A DNA stretch of 64,000 bases from Solirubrobacteraceae bacterium (GTDB lineage Bacteria; Actinomycetota; Thermoleophilia; Solirubrobacterales; Solirubrobacteraceae), in the NCBI GenBank assembly GCA_017882455.1, contig JADGPL010000014.1, positions 30,804-94,803 of the forward strand, in the 5' to 3' direction. Positions 36,135 to 45,538 of this stretch are shown in pieces. Both the position numbers and the translations under genes were made by a program. Below the pieces are notes generated by a model that was not told the DNA's origin, did not search any database, and was given only the letters and a program-made list of their open reading frames with translations. Within the stretch, counting starts at the first letter, position 1. Each line of letters starts with the position of its first letter.

Positions 36135-36620
36135 ATGACATTGATCGTTGGAGAAGCGCTGAACCGCCGGTCGGACCTCCAGAAGCGGATCGCGCAGCTG
36201 CAGGACCGTCTGCCCGCGTGCGTGCTGGCGCAGGAGGGCGAGGAGCCGCCGGAGAGCCCCGATGAGCTGCTGAGCGAGCTGGCGGGACGCTGCGACGAGC
36301 TGGAGGGACTGATCGCGAAGATCAACCACACCAACGCCAACGCCAGGCTGGCAACGGGTGAGACGGTGACCGAGGGGCTGGCCCGCCGCGACGTCATCAC
36401 CCTACGCCAGAACGCCCTGCGTACCGCGATCAAGGCCGCCACTGGCAACTCGTTCGGGGGCGGCCTGGGACTGGCCCGCTACAGCCGCTCGGAGATCCGC
36501 ATGGTGCGACAGGTCAAGGTCGGCGAGCTACAAGGCCAGCTGGACGCGCTCGCCAAGCAGAGACGCGAGCTGGACAACAGGCTGCAGGAGCACAACTGGC
36601 AGGCGAGGTTGATGGAGTGA
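36135..36620 (+). CDS. DIP1984 family protein
   Basis: The ~161-aa protein (LIVGEALNRRSDLQKRIAQL; ELLSELAGRCDELEGLIAKI; NHTNANARLATGETVTEGLA; RRDVITLRQNALRTAIKAAT; VKVGELQGQLDALAKQRREL) is a clear DIP1984-family member. The family consists of helical coiled-coil proteins of unknown function found in Corynebacterium and many others, often scattered on accessory DNA. ATG 36135 lies 7 bp after a promoter-like -10, with a modest GAGGG upstream. No catalytic motif is visible. Confidence 0.9.
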   Translation: MTLIVGEALNRRSDLQKRIAQLQDRLPACVLAQEGEEPPESPDELLSELAGRCDELEGLIAKINHTNANARLATGETVTEGLARRDVITLRQNALRTAIKAATGNSFGGGLGLARYSRSEIRMVRQVKVGELQGQLDALAKQRRELDNRLQEHNWQARLME

Positions 36621-36826
36621 GCGCAGTCGGTAGCCAACAGGGGCGAGCGTCGAGGCCCGCGACCCGGCCAAAGGGCCGCACAACCCAAAGATCCTCGGTG
36701 GAGCGCCGGGGCAGGCGCAAACGGGGCTGGAACCCCGAGTACCGTCAGCCCAGCAACCCGCAGCGGGCAGACCGCACCATGGATCGGGCACTACCTGACG
36801 CTGACCTGATGGTGAGGGCGGGTTAG
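36617..36826 (+). CDS. Possible small basic protein, unknown
   Basis: A 69-codon frame begins with a GTG that overlaps the DIP1984 stop (GTGA). It encodes a strongly basic product (GRASRPATRPKGRTTQRSSV; ERRGRRKRGWNPEYRQPSN). Translational coupling is the main argument; composition is like that of many spurious GC-rich frames, and no family is recognised. If it is real, the charge suggests nucleic-acid binding. Otherwise the region 36621-37015 is non-coding. Confidence 0.25.
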   Translation: MSAVGSQQGRASRPATRPKGRTTQRSSVERRGRRKRGWNPEYRQPSNPQRADRTMDRALPDADLMVRAG

Positions 36827-37015
36827 GGGACTGCGAAAGGGAGAGGGTCCTCGCACCGGGGATCTCCGTGGCAGGGCCTCCCAGTTGGAGCATCCATGCA
36901 GCCACCGACGCATCCCTGACCACCAACCCTGATTGTCGAGCCATGCGCGGACTCATGTGCTTGCGGTCCCACCGTGGACGCGCACACGTCCGACGCGCGT
37001 TCTACCGTTTGGGTC

Positions 37016-38374
37016 ATGTCGGCGACAGTCACCGACGATGAGCTTGCAGCCATCTGCACGTCCACTCGAGCGCATCTCGATGTGCTGCTCGAGGAGCCCG
37101 GGATCGCGAGGGATGTCGTCGCGCTCGAGCGCATCGGGGTCGCGTTGCTCGCTGCTTTCGACGCGCCAGAGACACCGCCGGAGCTGGGGACCGCGCTGAT
37201 CGACGCACTGGTCTATCGCGGCTGTGAAGCATCCATCAGCATGCTCGCTGTGCTCGCCGCGTTCGGCAGCAAGACAGTCGCCAGCAATGCAGCGCAGGCG
37301 GCACATGGGCTCGCCGATCGCCACGAGGTGGCCACCGGCGATGTGGGAATGCTTACCGTGAGGGAGGTTTGGCACAGCGAGATACCGCCGGGCGAGGTCT
37401 GGGTCGCCGTGCTGGACCGTCCGGGACGCGACTCACCGCAGGCCGCGTGCGTGACCCTTGAGACGAGCAGCGAGGGGCCGATCATCGTCGATGCGCTGCT
37501 GACCGACACCGGGCCGGCGAGCGAGCTCGATTCCGGGCTCGCCCTGCTGGCGCAAGGCACCGAGCGCTCGACCGCACAGGCCCTGGCCGAGTGCTTGGGC
37601 GCTGCCGTCGCCAACATGAGCGAGGCAGGGCTCGCAGCGCCATTCGAAGCAGGCATATGCCTCCCCATACTCGCCCGTGCGCTCACCGGCGAGGCCCACG
37701 CACTGGGCCGTGTGACGACCTACCCAGAGCTGGAAGAGGGCGAGGGCGAGGGCGAGCTTCTCACGGTGGAGGAAGCCACCGAAGAGACCCTGCTCGACGC
37801 GCTTGTATGCGACTACGGGCGCTACGTGCACGCACAGTACGGCGCCGACAGCGCGGTGTGGCGCCACGGAGAGTTCATCTCGTGCGCGTTGCTCGACTGG
37901 AAGCGCGACTACAGGGACGGCGAGCCAGCCAACTGGACTACGGCGGATGTCGAAGAGTTCATGCTCGACTTCGCACCACGCAAGATGACGATGGACGACG
38001 AGGCCATACGCACCCTGCCCGACTGCGTGGCGGCATTCATGGGCTTCCTGGATCGAGACCGAAGACTCAAAGGCGACACGGTCGATGCTTTGAGTGACAC
38101 CTGTAAGCGCCTGGGTCCCAAGTGCGCCAACGCGTGTCACGACCCGGCGCGCTGGGGCATGGCGAAGTCGTTCGCCATGCAGATGATCGCCGACGGAGTC
38201 GACCCCGCTGATCCGACGGCCGGCGAAGCCTGGATCGCCGCGCACGACATGAGGCTGGGCGCTGCCAGCAGTGATGCTCGCGGACAGGCTCAGCCGTCAA
38301 AACGACGCGCGGCGGGCGCCGGTCGTGAGAAGCGCACCGCCGCAAAGCAGGCTCGTCGCCGTAACCGCCGCTGA
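37016..38374 (+). CDS. Unknown 452-aa protein with basic C-terminal tail
   Basis: The product (MSATVTDDELAAICTSTRAH ...) is largely helical and acidic. It contains a central low-complexity stretch YPELEEGEGEGELLTVEEA, a conserved-looking block (RHGEFISCALLDWKRDYRDG; EPANWTTADVEEFMLDFAPR; KMTMDDEAIRTLPDCVAAFM) and a lysine/arginine tail (KRTAAKQARRRNRR). The TTADVEEFMLDFAPRK block resembles a motif I associate with uncharacterised actinobacterial proteins, but I cannot name a domain. It stands alone just upstream of the tRNA-derived repeat that starts the Wadjet island. The ATG at 37016 was chosen over one 14 codons upstream because the extension is not helical or acidic like the rest. Confidence 0.75.
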   Translation: MSATVTDDELAAICTSTRAHLDVLLEEPGIARDVVALERIGVALLAAFDAPETPPELGTALIDALVYRGCEASISMLAVLAAFGSKTVASNAAQAAHGLADRHEVATGDVGMLTVREVWHSEIPPGEVWVAVLDRPGRDSPQAACVTLETSSEGPIIVDALLTDTGPASELDSGLALLAQGTERSTAQALAECLGAAVANMSEAGLAAPFEAGICLPILARALTGEAHALGRVTTYPELEEGEGEGELLTVEEATEETLLDALVCDYGRYVHAQYGADSAVWRHGEFISCALLDWKRDYRDGEPANWTTADVEEFMLDFAPRKMTMDDEAIRTLPDCVAAFMGFLDRDRRLKGDTVDALSDTCKRLGPKCANACHDPARWGMAKSFAMQMIADGVDPADPTAGEAWIAAHDMRLGAASSDARGQAQPSKRRAAGAGREKRTAAKQARRRNRR

Positions 38375-38559
38375 CGCGCGAGTCGGGGGCCGTGCCCGTC
38401 CGTCAACGCACCACCGCAATCGTCGACACTCCTCAGGACACAAGGTCTGCGAGCAGTTCCTCCAGTGCAGGGCCTTGACCAAGAGCTTGACCCGGAAGGG
38501 GCGAAGCCGCAATCTGGTGCCAAGGGGGCCGCGAGACCTCACTTCCAGCAGGCTCTCAA

Positions 38560-38578
38560 ATAGCGGGGGCGGGATTCG
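38560..38578. repeat. Left copy of 19-bp tRNA-derived direct repeat (att-like)
   Basis: The sequence ATAGCGGGGGCGGGATTCG is repeated exactly at 50238-50256, where it is the terminal part of a tRNA-Met-like 3' fragment on the minus strand (acceptor and T-arm). The bases before and after differ between copies, so the identity is exactly 19 bp. It lies between the unknown 452-aa gene and the Wadjet operon. Duplicated tRNA 3' ends are the usual scars of integrative elements, so this is a likely attachment site. Confidence 0.75.
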
Positions 38579-38662
38579 CTCCTATTAGCGACCTCTCGGT
38601 CGCCGTAAAGACAGTCGTCCGGTGGCCTGACCCGTGAACGTGTCGCCCAGATCGTCGGCTCA

Positions 38663-39994
38663 TCAGGCCGTGAGGTCGGCGAGCAGCCCGTCGAGCACGA
38701 GCTCCTCCTCGATTCGCCGTCCAGCGTGGCGCATGGTCTCGCCGAGGCGCGGATCCCAGCTCGCGTGCACCGCAGCGCCGACAAGCGGCTGACGCGGCGC
38801 CACAGCGTCCGCCGCGCGTATGTATGCCTCGGTGTCGAACTGCCATGGCTTGACCGGCAGCCGGCGGTGCAGCACGTTTCCGATGCGTATCCCGCCCCAG
38901 TCGAAGTCGCCGTGGTGAACCAGCCGGGCGCCAGACGCCCGGAGCGCATGTAGTAGCAGCATGGTGGCGGCACTCGGCTGACCGCTGGTGCATACGAGCG
39001 GCGCGCACTCGGCCCCAAGGCGGTCGGCGGCGTGGGCGACGACGACGGGGTTCTCACAGATGTACACCGTCTGCCGCGAGAGCACCTCGCGCGAGGTGCT
39101 CGCCCAGCTCGGCATGTCGCGCACAAGCTGGCGCAGTGTCAACCAGACCGGCTGCCCGCTTTCTCGCGCGACCATCAAGATCCGACCCGAAGCAGTTTGC
39201 CGCTCGCCGGGCAGGCCCAACGCGAGCACGATGCTGGACAGCTCGTCGCACAGCAATCCGACGCTGGCCCACGCTTCGCGACGTGCCTCAGTTTGCGACT
39301 CGTCGGGACCGGGACTTGTGAGCTTCGCGAGCGCCCTGACTGCGCCGAGCGCGAGCGCAGCCAGCGGCCGGCCCTCGTCGAGCGCGTGTGCGCCTCCGGC
39401 GACGCGCGCGGCGAAGCCGGCCAAGGGTTGGCCGTCGGCCGGGAGCGCTTCGAGCACCGCCGCGAGATGCTCAAGCAAGGCTCGCGCGGCCTGCGGGTTG
39501 GGCTCTGTGCGCTTGACTGCGCCCGAGCCGCGCAGTCGCTCAAGCCAGGTGGCGAGCTCCTCGCCTCCTGGCGCACCGGCTTGGACCAGCCTGCCCACAA
39601 GATCGGTGAGCGGCGCAAACGCCTGCTCCCAGGCGAGTCGCTCAGCCGCGAGCGCCTCCCCACGCGCGTAGACAGAGCCCGTGAGCGCCACCACTGCCGC
39701 CTCCAGGCCGTCTGCACAGGCGCCCGAGCTACGCAGCACTTCGTCCACGGCCTGCAACGACACGTTGAGCGCACGTCCCGCGCGCGGGGGACGACCGAGC
39801 AGGCGTTGGGCCGCACGGCGCTGAGCGGTCGACGCGTCCGCGAGCGTGACCACGCCTTGAAGCGGCTGACCCAATTCGATCCGGCGCCGCACCCGCGCGA
39901 GCAGCCATTCAAGGGCGGGATCGCCGAGCAGCCGCCCAAGCCGCTCGTCGTTCGCGGACGAGCCGTTCAAGTGCTCGAGCTCGGCGTCCCCCAT
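38663..39994 (-). CDS. jetD: Wadjet-type JetD nuclease subunit (DUF2399/TIGR02679-like)
   Basis: The ~443-aa protein from MGDAELEHLNGSSANDERLG has a C-terminal TOPRIM-like DUF2399 domain. A conserved acidic residue lies in VYICENPVVVAHAAD (Glu about residue 314) and the metal-binding pair in HHGDFDWGGIRIGN (Asp about 363 and 365). The N-terminal half is helical, with the LLGRPPRAGRALNVSLQAVD segment typical of TIGR02679. In Wadjet systems this subunit is the endonuclease that cleaves circular DNA once the SMC motor has extruded it. It is the last gene of the operon, overlapping jetC by 28 bp. The longer frame upstream is antisense-like and was excluded. Confidence 0.87.
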   Translation of the reverse strand: MGDAELEHLNGSSANDERLGRLLGDPALEWLLARVRRRIELGQPLQGVVTLADASTAQRRAAQRLLGRPPRAGRALNVSLQAVDEVLRSSGACADGLEAAVVALTGSVYARGEALAAERLAWEQAFAPLTDLVGRLVQAGAPGGEELATWLERLRGSGAVKRTEPNPQAARALLEHLAAVLEALPADGQPLAGFAARVAGGAHALDEGRPLAALALGAVRALAKLTSPGPDESQTEARREAWASVGLLCDELSSIVLALGLPGERQTASGRILMVARESGQPVWLTLRQLVRDMPSWASTSREVLSRQTVYICENPVVVAHAADRLGAECAPLVCTSGQPSAATMLLLHALRASGARLVHHGDFDWGGIRIGNVLHRRLPVKPWQFDTEAYIRAADAVAPRQPLVGAAVHASWDPRLGETMRHAGRRIEEELVLDGLLADLTA

Positions 39995-42900
39995 GGGGCC
40001 TCCCCGTTTGCCTGGAGATCCTCTGTCTCCCCTGGCCCGTCCGCGCGGACGGATGCAACGTCGCGTCCCTGCGCTGCGCTTTCGATGTCGATAACAGGTT
40101 CCCCCTCGAACTCCGTCACCGCCGCGCCTGCCACGACAGCCGCCACGGGCCGCTCGACCTGCGTGCGCGTCGCGCCGTCCCACTCCCAGTGGCTGACGAG
40201 CACCGCCGGAATGCCGTCCATGCGCGCGAGCTGTGCGATTGCGAGACCGGGCACCTCGCGGTAGCAGCCCCACTCGCGCTCGCTGGTCATCACCACGTCC
40301 AAGTCGAACGCGGTGAGCAACCCGAAGCACTTGGCGCGCGAGTCATCGTCGACGCCGGCGAACGCCTCGTCGAGCATCACCAGGCGCGGTGCGCTGGGGC
40401 TGCCCGCTGAGTTGTAGTAGGAGGACGCCGCCGCAAACAGGGGCACGCTTGCAGTCAACACGCGCTCCCCGCCGGAGGCGGGGCCAGTGGCGCTGCGCCA
40501 GGCGCCGCCCTGATGGCGCTCGATCGCGAAGCGATGCCAGGTGCGGTAGTCGAGCGCTTCGGTGAGCTGCTCGATCCATGTTCCGGCGACGTCGCGCGAG
40601 CGAACCTCCTGAATCTGTGCCTGCAGGAAGGCTCCGACCGCCGCGCGATCCTCTTCCGACCATGCGTCGGCGGACTGGCGCAGCAGGCGCTCGCGTGCCT
40701 CGGCGAGGCCTTGCGGGCCATCCTCGGCGACGCGCCAGCGCAACCGCAGGCGCATGCCCGTGCTCGTGGGACGGTCGGCCAGCTCGCCGTTGACTTCGCC
40801 GACGCGCTGCTCGGCATCGGAGATCAGTTCCTGCAGGGTTCCCGCGACCTCGCCCACGAGATGGTTCTCGAGGATCTCCCGCTCGCGCTCGTCGAGCAGG
40901 CGTTCGCGGTCGCTCACCTCCTCGGCCAGGGCGCTCGCAAGGTCGGGTACCGTGGTCGTGCGCCCACGGAAGACGACCTCGACCACGATCCCTTCCTCGG
41001 GCATCGTCGCCGATGCGTTGTTGCCGTGGCGGCGCAGCGCGTCGCCGAGCGTGTTCAGCTCGTCGGTCACGCGGCTGGAGGCGCGCCGCAAGGCGGGCTC
41101 GTCATCGGGCGCGTCGGCCAGTTCCTGCTCGATCAGGCGGGCCACGCGGAGGCCGGCCCTGACGCTCCACTCCTCGCCGTCCTCGGGGAGCTCGACGTCG
41201 CCAAGCGCAACCGCGATCAGGCCGGTGCTCGCGAAGCGCCGCAGCGCGTCCACGTCCGCCAGGCGCTGCCCGGTCGCCTGCTCTAGCTGCACCGCCAACT
41301 CCTTGCGCCGGCCGTCTTCCCGGCCCTCATCGCGCGTGGCACGCAAGCGCCGCTCATCTGCTTCGCCCTGGGCGCGGGCGTTCGCGCGCAACTCGCTTGC
41401 GACGCCGGCGAGCCTCCGCTGCAGCTCGGCCACCGCCGCTCCAACCGTTTGGGCGAGTGTGTCATGGCGCTCCTCGCGCTCGGCCGCTTCGCGCTCGGCC
41501 GCCCCGCGACGCTCGTCGTGCTCCAGCAGCTCTCGCGCTGCGCTCTCGACATCCTTGCCGGCGTCGACGGCTGCATCGCGAGCACGATCGAGTGCGGCGA
41601 TTGCCGGCCACAATCCGGCAAGGGCAAGCCCCAGCGACTGCAACCCCGTGCGCACCCCTTCGAGCCCCCCGCGCTCCTGTGGCAGGCCCAGCTCGGCGGC
41701 GCTCTCGCGCACGGCGCTCTCCGCCCGGGTTATCTCCACCTCGGCCTCTTCCAATCGCTTGGCCGCCTTTGCGAGATGCTCGGTGAGCCGCGCCTGCTCG
41801 GCGTCGAGTGCCGCGAGCTTGCTGTGGGCGTCGCGCAGGGCCTCATCGCCCGGCATCGCCCGCAGCTGTGCGTCCAAGTCCACGCCGCGCGTGTGCAAGC
41901 GCTCGCGATCCGCGACCAGCTCGTCCAGCCGCAGCCGCACCTCGGCGCGGCGCTGCTCCAGCTCGGCCAGCCTGGCTCGGCGCGCCGCGTCGCGGGCGCC
42001 GCGTCCGATGAACGCCGCCGCCTGCTTGCTCCAGAAGCCACGCAGCACGCCGTTGCGGAACTCGCCCTCTGGGGTCACCCACACCGGACCCGCGTCCTGG
42101 GCGAGCGCGAACGCGTCAAGCACGCGGCGCACCGCCTCCCCGCCCACCGCCCGCGCGTGAGGGTCGTCCGGATCGAGCGCCGGTTCGAGCACGTCGCTCA
42201 AGCGCGCGCCGGCGTTGCCGGCGCCGGGGGCCGTCTGACCTTCCGCGGCATCCGAGGCGGGCGAGCCGTCATCCGCACCCGGCGCGAGCAGCACGTCCGC
42301 TGTGCCGGGCGCGAGCAGTTCCCCGTCGGGGCTCACCCACGCGTCGAGTATCCCCGCCGCCTCCAACGCCGCCTCGATCCCGGCTCGCCGCTGCTGCGGC
42401 ACGCCCGAGCGGAAGTCGACGAGCAGCCACAGGGGGGCACCGGCGCGTCCCTCGCGCGCGGTGGGGTCGCGTGTGTGCGGGACCGGCGGCGCGTCGTGCT
42501 CGCCGGCTCGCAGCCGCTCGATCGAGGCGTCGAGCTCGCTCACGAGTTGGGTCGCTTCGCGCTCGCCCGCTTCGATCTCGGTCTGCTCTCGCGCGAGTGC
42601 CGCGCTGGCATGACGGCCCGCCACGCCAACGCCGTCGGCGAGCGGATTGGGGCCGCTGAGCGTCTCCACCCACAGCTCCAGGGCGGCGAGCAGCTCCGGC
42701 GAGTCGGCAACGACGAAGGCTGTGGCTGCCTCTATGTACACGCGAGCCGCCCTGACCAACTCGCGAGCGACCTCAGCCACAAGCTCGCTCGCCTGCTCAC
42801 GCCGCTCGGCCAGCGCCGCGGCTTCGCTTGCACGCTCCTGCTGGCGCTCGCGCGCGGCGAGCAGCTCACGCCGGCAATCGACGGCCGCCGCCAGCAATGT

Positions 42901-44259
42901 CCCGAGATGGTCGACAGCCCGCTGCTGGCGCTCGACGAGCTGCTCGCTGCGGCGGCGCAGCTCGGGCACATCCGTGGCGGGGGACTGGTCGATCGCGCTG
43001 TCCACCGATTCGGCGTAGACGGTGGCGATGCCGGCCGCGTGCGCGTGCTCGGTCGCGATTGCTCGGACACCTGTCAACCCCTGCTCTGCCTGCCTCGCGC
43101 CAGAGTCAGCCTCGGCTTGTCGCTGCCTGTGATGCTCGACCCGACTGAGCGCCTGCTCGTAGGCGGATTTGGCCGCCGCCGCGCGCTCGGCGGCGCGGCG
43201 GGCGTCCTCGGCGGCGCCCTCCAGATCGCGTGCGCTGCGCGCCTCCGGGCTCTCGTGCAGTGCGCGTTCGCGTGCGCGCAGACGCTCCTGCTCGAAGCGT
43301 AGGCCGGCGAGCGCGTCCGTTGCCTGGGCCAGCTCGGCACGCGCCTTGCCATGAGCCTCCTGCGCCTCCGCCAGCTCGCGACTGACACGGTCGAATGCGG
43401 TTTGGGAGCGGCGGGGCGGGGTGGCGCGCCGCCGGCAGGCGATCCGGGCGTAATGGCGGTATGTCTGCAGGTAGGCGTTGGCGGCATCGCGTGCCTGCAC
43501 CATCGCGGCCAGCGTGTCGCGTTCCTCCTCCAGCCCGCGGAAGGCCTCGGCGACATCGGCGATCAGGGCCTGGTCGAGCGGCGGCAGGGCTCCGGTGAGC
43601 GCGGCGGAGAGGTGACGCTCGTCCGGACGCTTTGAGAGCTGGGGCGCCCGGATCTTGATGAGCAGGTCGATCAGGGCGCCATAGCGCTGCTCGCCGAGGG
43701 TGAACAGCGCCTCGTCGACCGCCCGCCTGTAGGTGCGAGCTGTTCTATGCACGGCGCCGTGCGCACCGATCGCGTCCTCCAGGCGATCTCGAGTCATGGC
43801 GATTTGGGCGCCGTCGACAAGCGTCAGGTTCTTACCAACGCGCTGGTCGGTGATGAAGAACCAGTGGTCGGAGATGCCGCGGCCGGTGACCGCCTTCAAG
43901 CCGCAGCCGAGTGTGCAGTAGTGGGCGCTCCCGTCGGCATCGCGGCGGCCGAACTCGAGCCACGTGTAGCCGAGCCGCTCAGGATTGGGGTGCTCGCCAC
44001 CGAGCAACAGGTTCCAATCCATGCGCTTCTTCGGGTCGGCGTCGGGCTCCACACGGTGGGGCGAGAGCTCGCCGTCGAGCAGGAACGGGAGCGTGAGGGC
44101 GAGCACCTTGGACTTGCCGGTGCCGTTGTTGCCGCGCAGCAGGAGCCGGCCGTCGCGAAAGTGGAACTCCTCCTGGTCGTAATAGAAGACATCCACCAGG
44201 CCGGCGCGCAGGGGCTGCCAGCGCTCGCGCTCGGGTTGCGGGAGGCCGCGGAAGCTCAC
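39967..44259 (-). CDS. jetC: Wadjet-type JetC SMC-like ATPase (TIGR02680-like)
   Basis: The 1430-aa protein has an N-terminal Walker A (LLLRGNNGTGKSKVLALTLP, residues ~38-57) and a very long charged coiled-coil middle with several breaks. The C-terminal ABC part has TGPASGGERVLTASVPLFAA and Walker B PRLVMLDEAFAGVDDDSRAK. This is the layout of SbcC/MukB-like ATPases of the TIGR02680 family. It should form the DNA-loop-extruding motor, with JetA and JetB as kleisin and KITE-type partners and JetD as nuclease. A region around residues 640-760 (about 42.0-42.3 kb) is glycine/alanine-rich and may be a linker or hinge. It overlaps jetB by 4 bp. Confidence 0.92.
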   Translation of the reverse strand: MSFRGLPQPERERWQPLRAGLVDVFYYDQEEFHFRDGRLLLRGNNGTGKSKVLALTLPFLLDGELSPHRVEPDADPKKRMDWNLLLGGEHPNPERLGYTWLEFGRRDADGSAHYCTLGCGLKAVTGRGISDHWFFITDQRVGKNLTLVDGAQIAMTRDRLEDAIGAHGAVHRTARTYRRAVDEALFTLGEQRYGALIDLLIKIRAPQLSKRPDERHLSAALTGALPPLDQALIADVAEAFRGLEEERDTLAAMVQARDAANAYLQTYRHYARIACRRRATPPRRSQTAFDRVSRELAEAQEAHGKARAELAQATDALAGLRFEQERLRARERALHESPEARSARDLEGAAEDARRAAERAAAAKSAYEQALSRVEHHRQRQAEADSGARQAEQGLTGVRAIATEHAHAAGIATVYAESVDSAIDQSPATDVPELRRRSEQLVERQQRAVDHLGTLLAAAVDCRRELLAARERQQERASEAAALAERREQASELVAEVARELVRAARVYIEAATAFVVADSPELLAALELWVETLSGPNPLADGVGVAGRHASAALAREQTEIEAGEREATQLVSELDASIERLRAGEHDAPPVPHTRDPTAREGRAGAPLWLLVDFRSGVPQQRRAGIEAALEAAGILDAWVSPDGELLAPGTADVLLAPGADDGSPASDAAEGQTAPGAGNAGARLSDVLEPALDPDDPHARAVGGEAVRRVLDAFALAQDAGPVWVTPEGEFRNGVLRGFWSKQAAAFIGRGARDAARRARLAELEQRRAEVRLRLDELVADRERLHTRGVDLDAQLRAMPGDEALRDAHSKLAALDAEQARLTEHLAKAAKRLEEAEVEITRAESAVRESAAELGLPQERGGLEGVRTGLQSLGLALAGLWPAIAALDRARDAAVDAGKDVESAARELLEHDERRGAAEREAAEREERHDTLAQTVGAAVAELQRRLAGVASELRANARAQGEADERRLRATRDEGREDGRRKELAVQLEQATGQRLADVDALRRFASTGLIAVALGDVELPEDGEEWSVRAGLRVARLIEQELADAPDDEPALRRASSRVTDELNTLGDALRRHGNNASATMPEEGIVVEVVFRGRTTTVPDLASALAEEVSDRERLLDEREREILENHLVGEVAGTLQELISDAEQRVGEVNGELADRPTSTGMRLRLRWRVAEDGPQGLAEARERLLRQSADAWSEEDRAAVGAFLQAQIQEVRSRDVAGTWIEQLTEALDYRTWHRFAIERHQGGAWRSATGPASGGERVLTASVPLFAAASSYYNSAGSPSAPRLVMLDEAFAGVDDDSRAKCFGLLTAFDLDVVMTSEREWGCYREVPGLAIAQLARMDGIPAVLVSHWEWDGATRTQVERPVAAVVAGAAVTEFEGEPVIDIESAAQGRDVASVRADGPGETEDLQANGEAPWGTPSSST

Positions 44260-45521
44260 CCCGTGAGCTCCAGCTGCGCCGGGCGCTCGGCAATCGTCGG
44301 GGCCGCGAGCGCGTAGCGCGCAAGCGCGGGCAATGGCGCCACGCCGTCGGGTCCACGCCGCACGAGCCGCAGCGCCGCGAGCCGCTCCAGCGCCGTCTCC
44401 ACCAGCAGCACCTCGGCACCCGGCTCCTGAGCGCCGCGACGCCAGTACGCCTTGTGCTCCTCGGCCAAGCTTCGCACGAGCCGGCAGAGCTCGTCCTCGG
44501 GGACAGGTCGCAGTCCTTCGGGGTTGACCCCAACCGCTTCCTCTGCCACTGCGCCGTCCCCGAGCCGCCGCGCCAAGTGTTCGGCCAAGAGTAGCGTCAC
44601 GTGTCCGTCGGTGCCCACGTCGGGCATGCGCACGTCGGTTAGGTCGTCGTCCGGGTCGACCATCGCGATCCCCTCCGCCCGAATCTCCGCGATGAGCCCC
44701 GTCAGCTCCGAGACGCGTCGCGTCAGGGCGGCGCGCTGACCCGTGAGGTACGCCAGCTGCTCGGCGTCCAGCTCGTCGTAGTAGAGCACCGGATCGTCGA
44801 GCAGGCGTCGCGTGAGGTTGTGGCGCACCGCGCGGTTACGCAAGTCCTCCGCTTCGGGCAGCGGATCGGCCGCGAGCTGGGAGAGCCGCTGCGCGAACTC
44901 GGTTGCGGCGATCGTGGAGGGCCCACGAGAGGGCGCGAGCACGCCGGCCAGCACTCGTCGTTGCACGTCATACAGCGCATCGCCCTTGTCGCGCAGGTAC
45001 GCCTCCTCGTCGCCCGCCACCCTGACCAGCACGCCCAGCTCCAGCAGCAGGCGCACCACCGCGACCAGGTCGCCCCGCTCCTCGCGGCCACTCAAGCCAA
45101 ACGCTAGGCCGGCGCTCGCCAGCTGCTCGTCGGCGGCGGCGTGAATCGTCCTTTCGGCCAGGCGGCCCAATGTAATCTGGGCGTCTGAGCGCTCCAGCAC
45201 CGACAGGGCCAGGCATGTGAGCACGTAGCGCCGGCGGGTGAACGGTGCACGCGAGCGTGGATCGCGAGCCGGATGCGTGGGGTCGTCGATGGTGGGGGCC
45301 AGCTTGACCAGCCTTGCCACCTCGCTGTCGACGATCAAGCGCCAACCCGTGTTTGCGTCGAACCAAGAGCGAAGCTCAGCGGCGTAGCGGCGCACTACGC
45401 GGAAGTCCTCGGCCTGGGCGCCACCGGCTCGCAGCAGGGGGCAGCGCAACAGCGCGCGCACGGCCCGCCGCAGGCTCGCCTCCCTGGCGCTCTCCAGGGC
45501 GCTGTCGAGGGCGTGGCTCAT
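44256..45521 (-). CDS. jetB: Wadjet-type JetB subunit (DUF2398/TIGR02678-like)
   Basis: The 421-aa protein (SLRRAVRALLRCPLLRAGGA; FRVVRRYAAELRSWFDANTG; FTRRRYVLTCLALSVLERSD; QLTLGRLAERTI-like helices; NLTRRLLDDPVLYYDELDAE) matches the DUF2398 family that always travels with DUF2397, DUF2399 and the TIGR02680 ATPase. It consists of winged-helix modules and plays the KITE-like role, bridging the SMC heads and DNA. It lies 17 bp after jetA and overlaps jetC by 4 bp. Confidence 0.9.
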   Translation of the reverse strand: MSHALDSALESAREASLRRAVRALLRCPLLRAGGAQAEDFRVVRRYAAELRSWFDANTGWRLIVDSEVARLVKLAPTIDDPTHPARDPRSRAPFTRRRYVLTCLALSVLERSDAQITLGRLAERTIHAAADEQLASAGLAFGLSGREERGDLVAVVRLLLELGVLVRVAGDEEAYLRDKGDALYDVQRRVLAGVLAPSRGPSTIAATEFAQRLSQLAADPLPEAEDLRNRAVRHNLTRRLLDDPVLYYDELDAEQLAYLTGQRAALTRRVSELTGLIAEIRAEGIAMVDPDDDLTDVRMPDVGTDGHVTLLLAEHLARRLGDGAVAEEAVGVNPEGLRPVPEDELCRLVRSLAEEHKAYWRRGAQEPGAEVLLVETALERLAALRLVRRGPDGVAPLPALARYALAAPTIAERPAQLELTG

Positions 45522-45538
45522 GTCAACACCATGGCGGT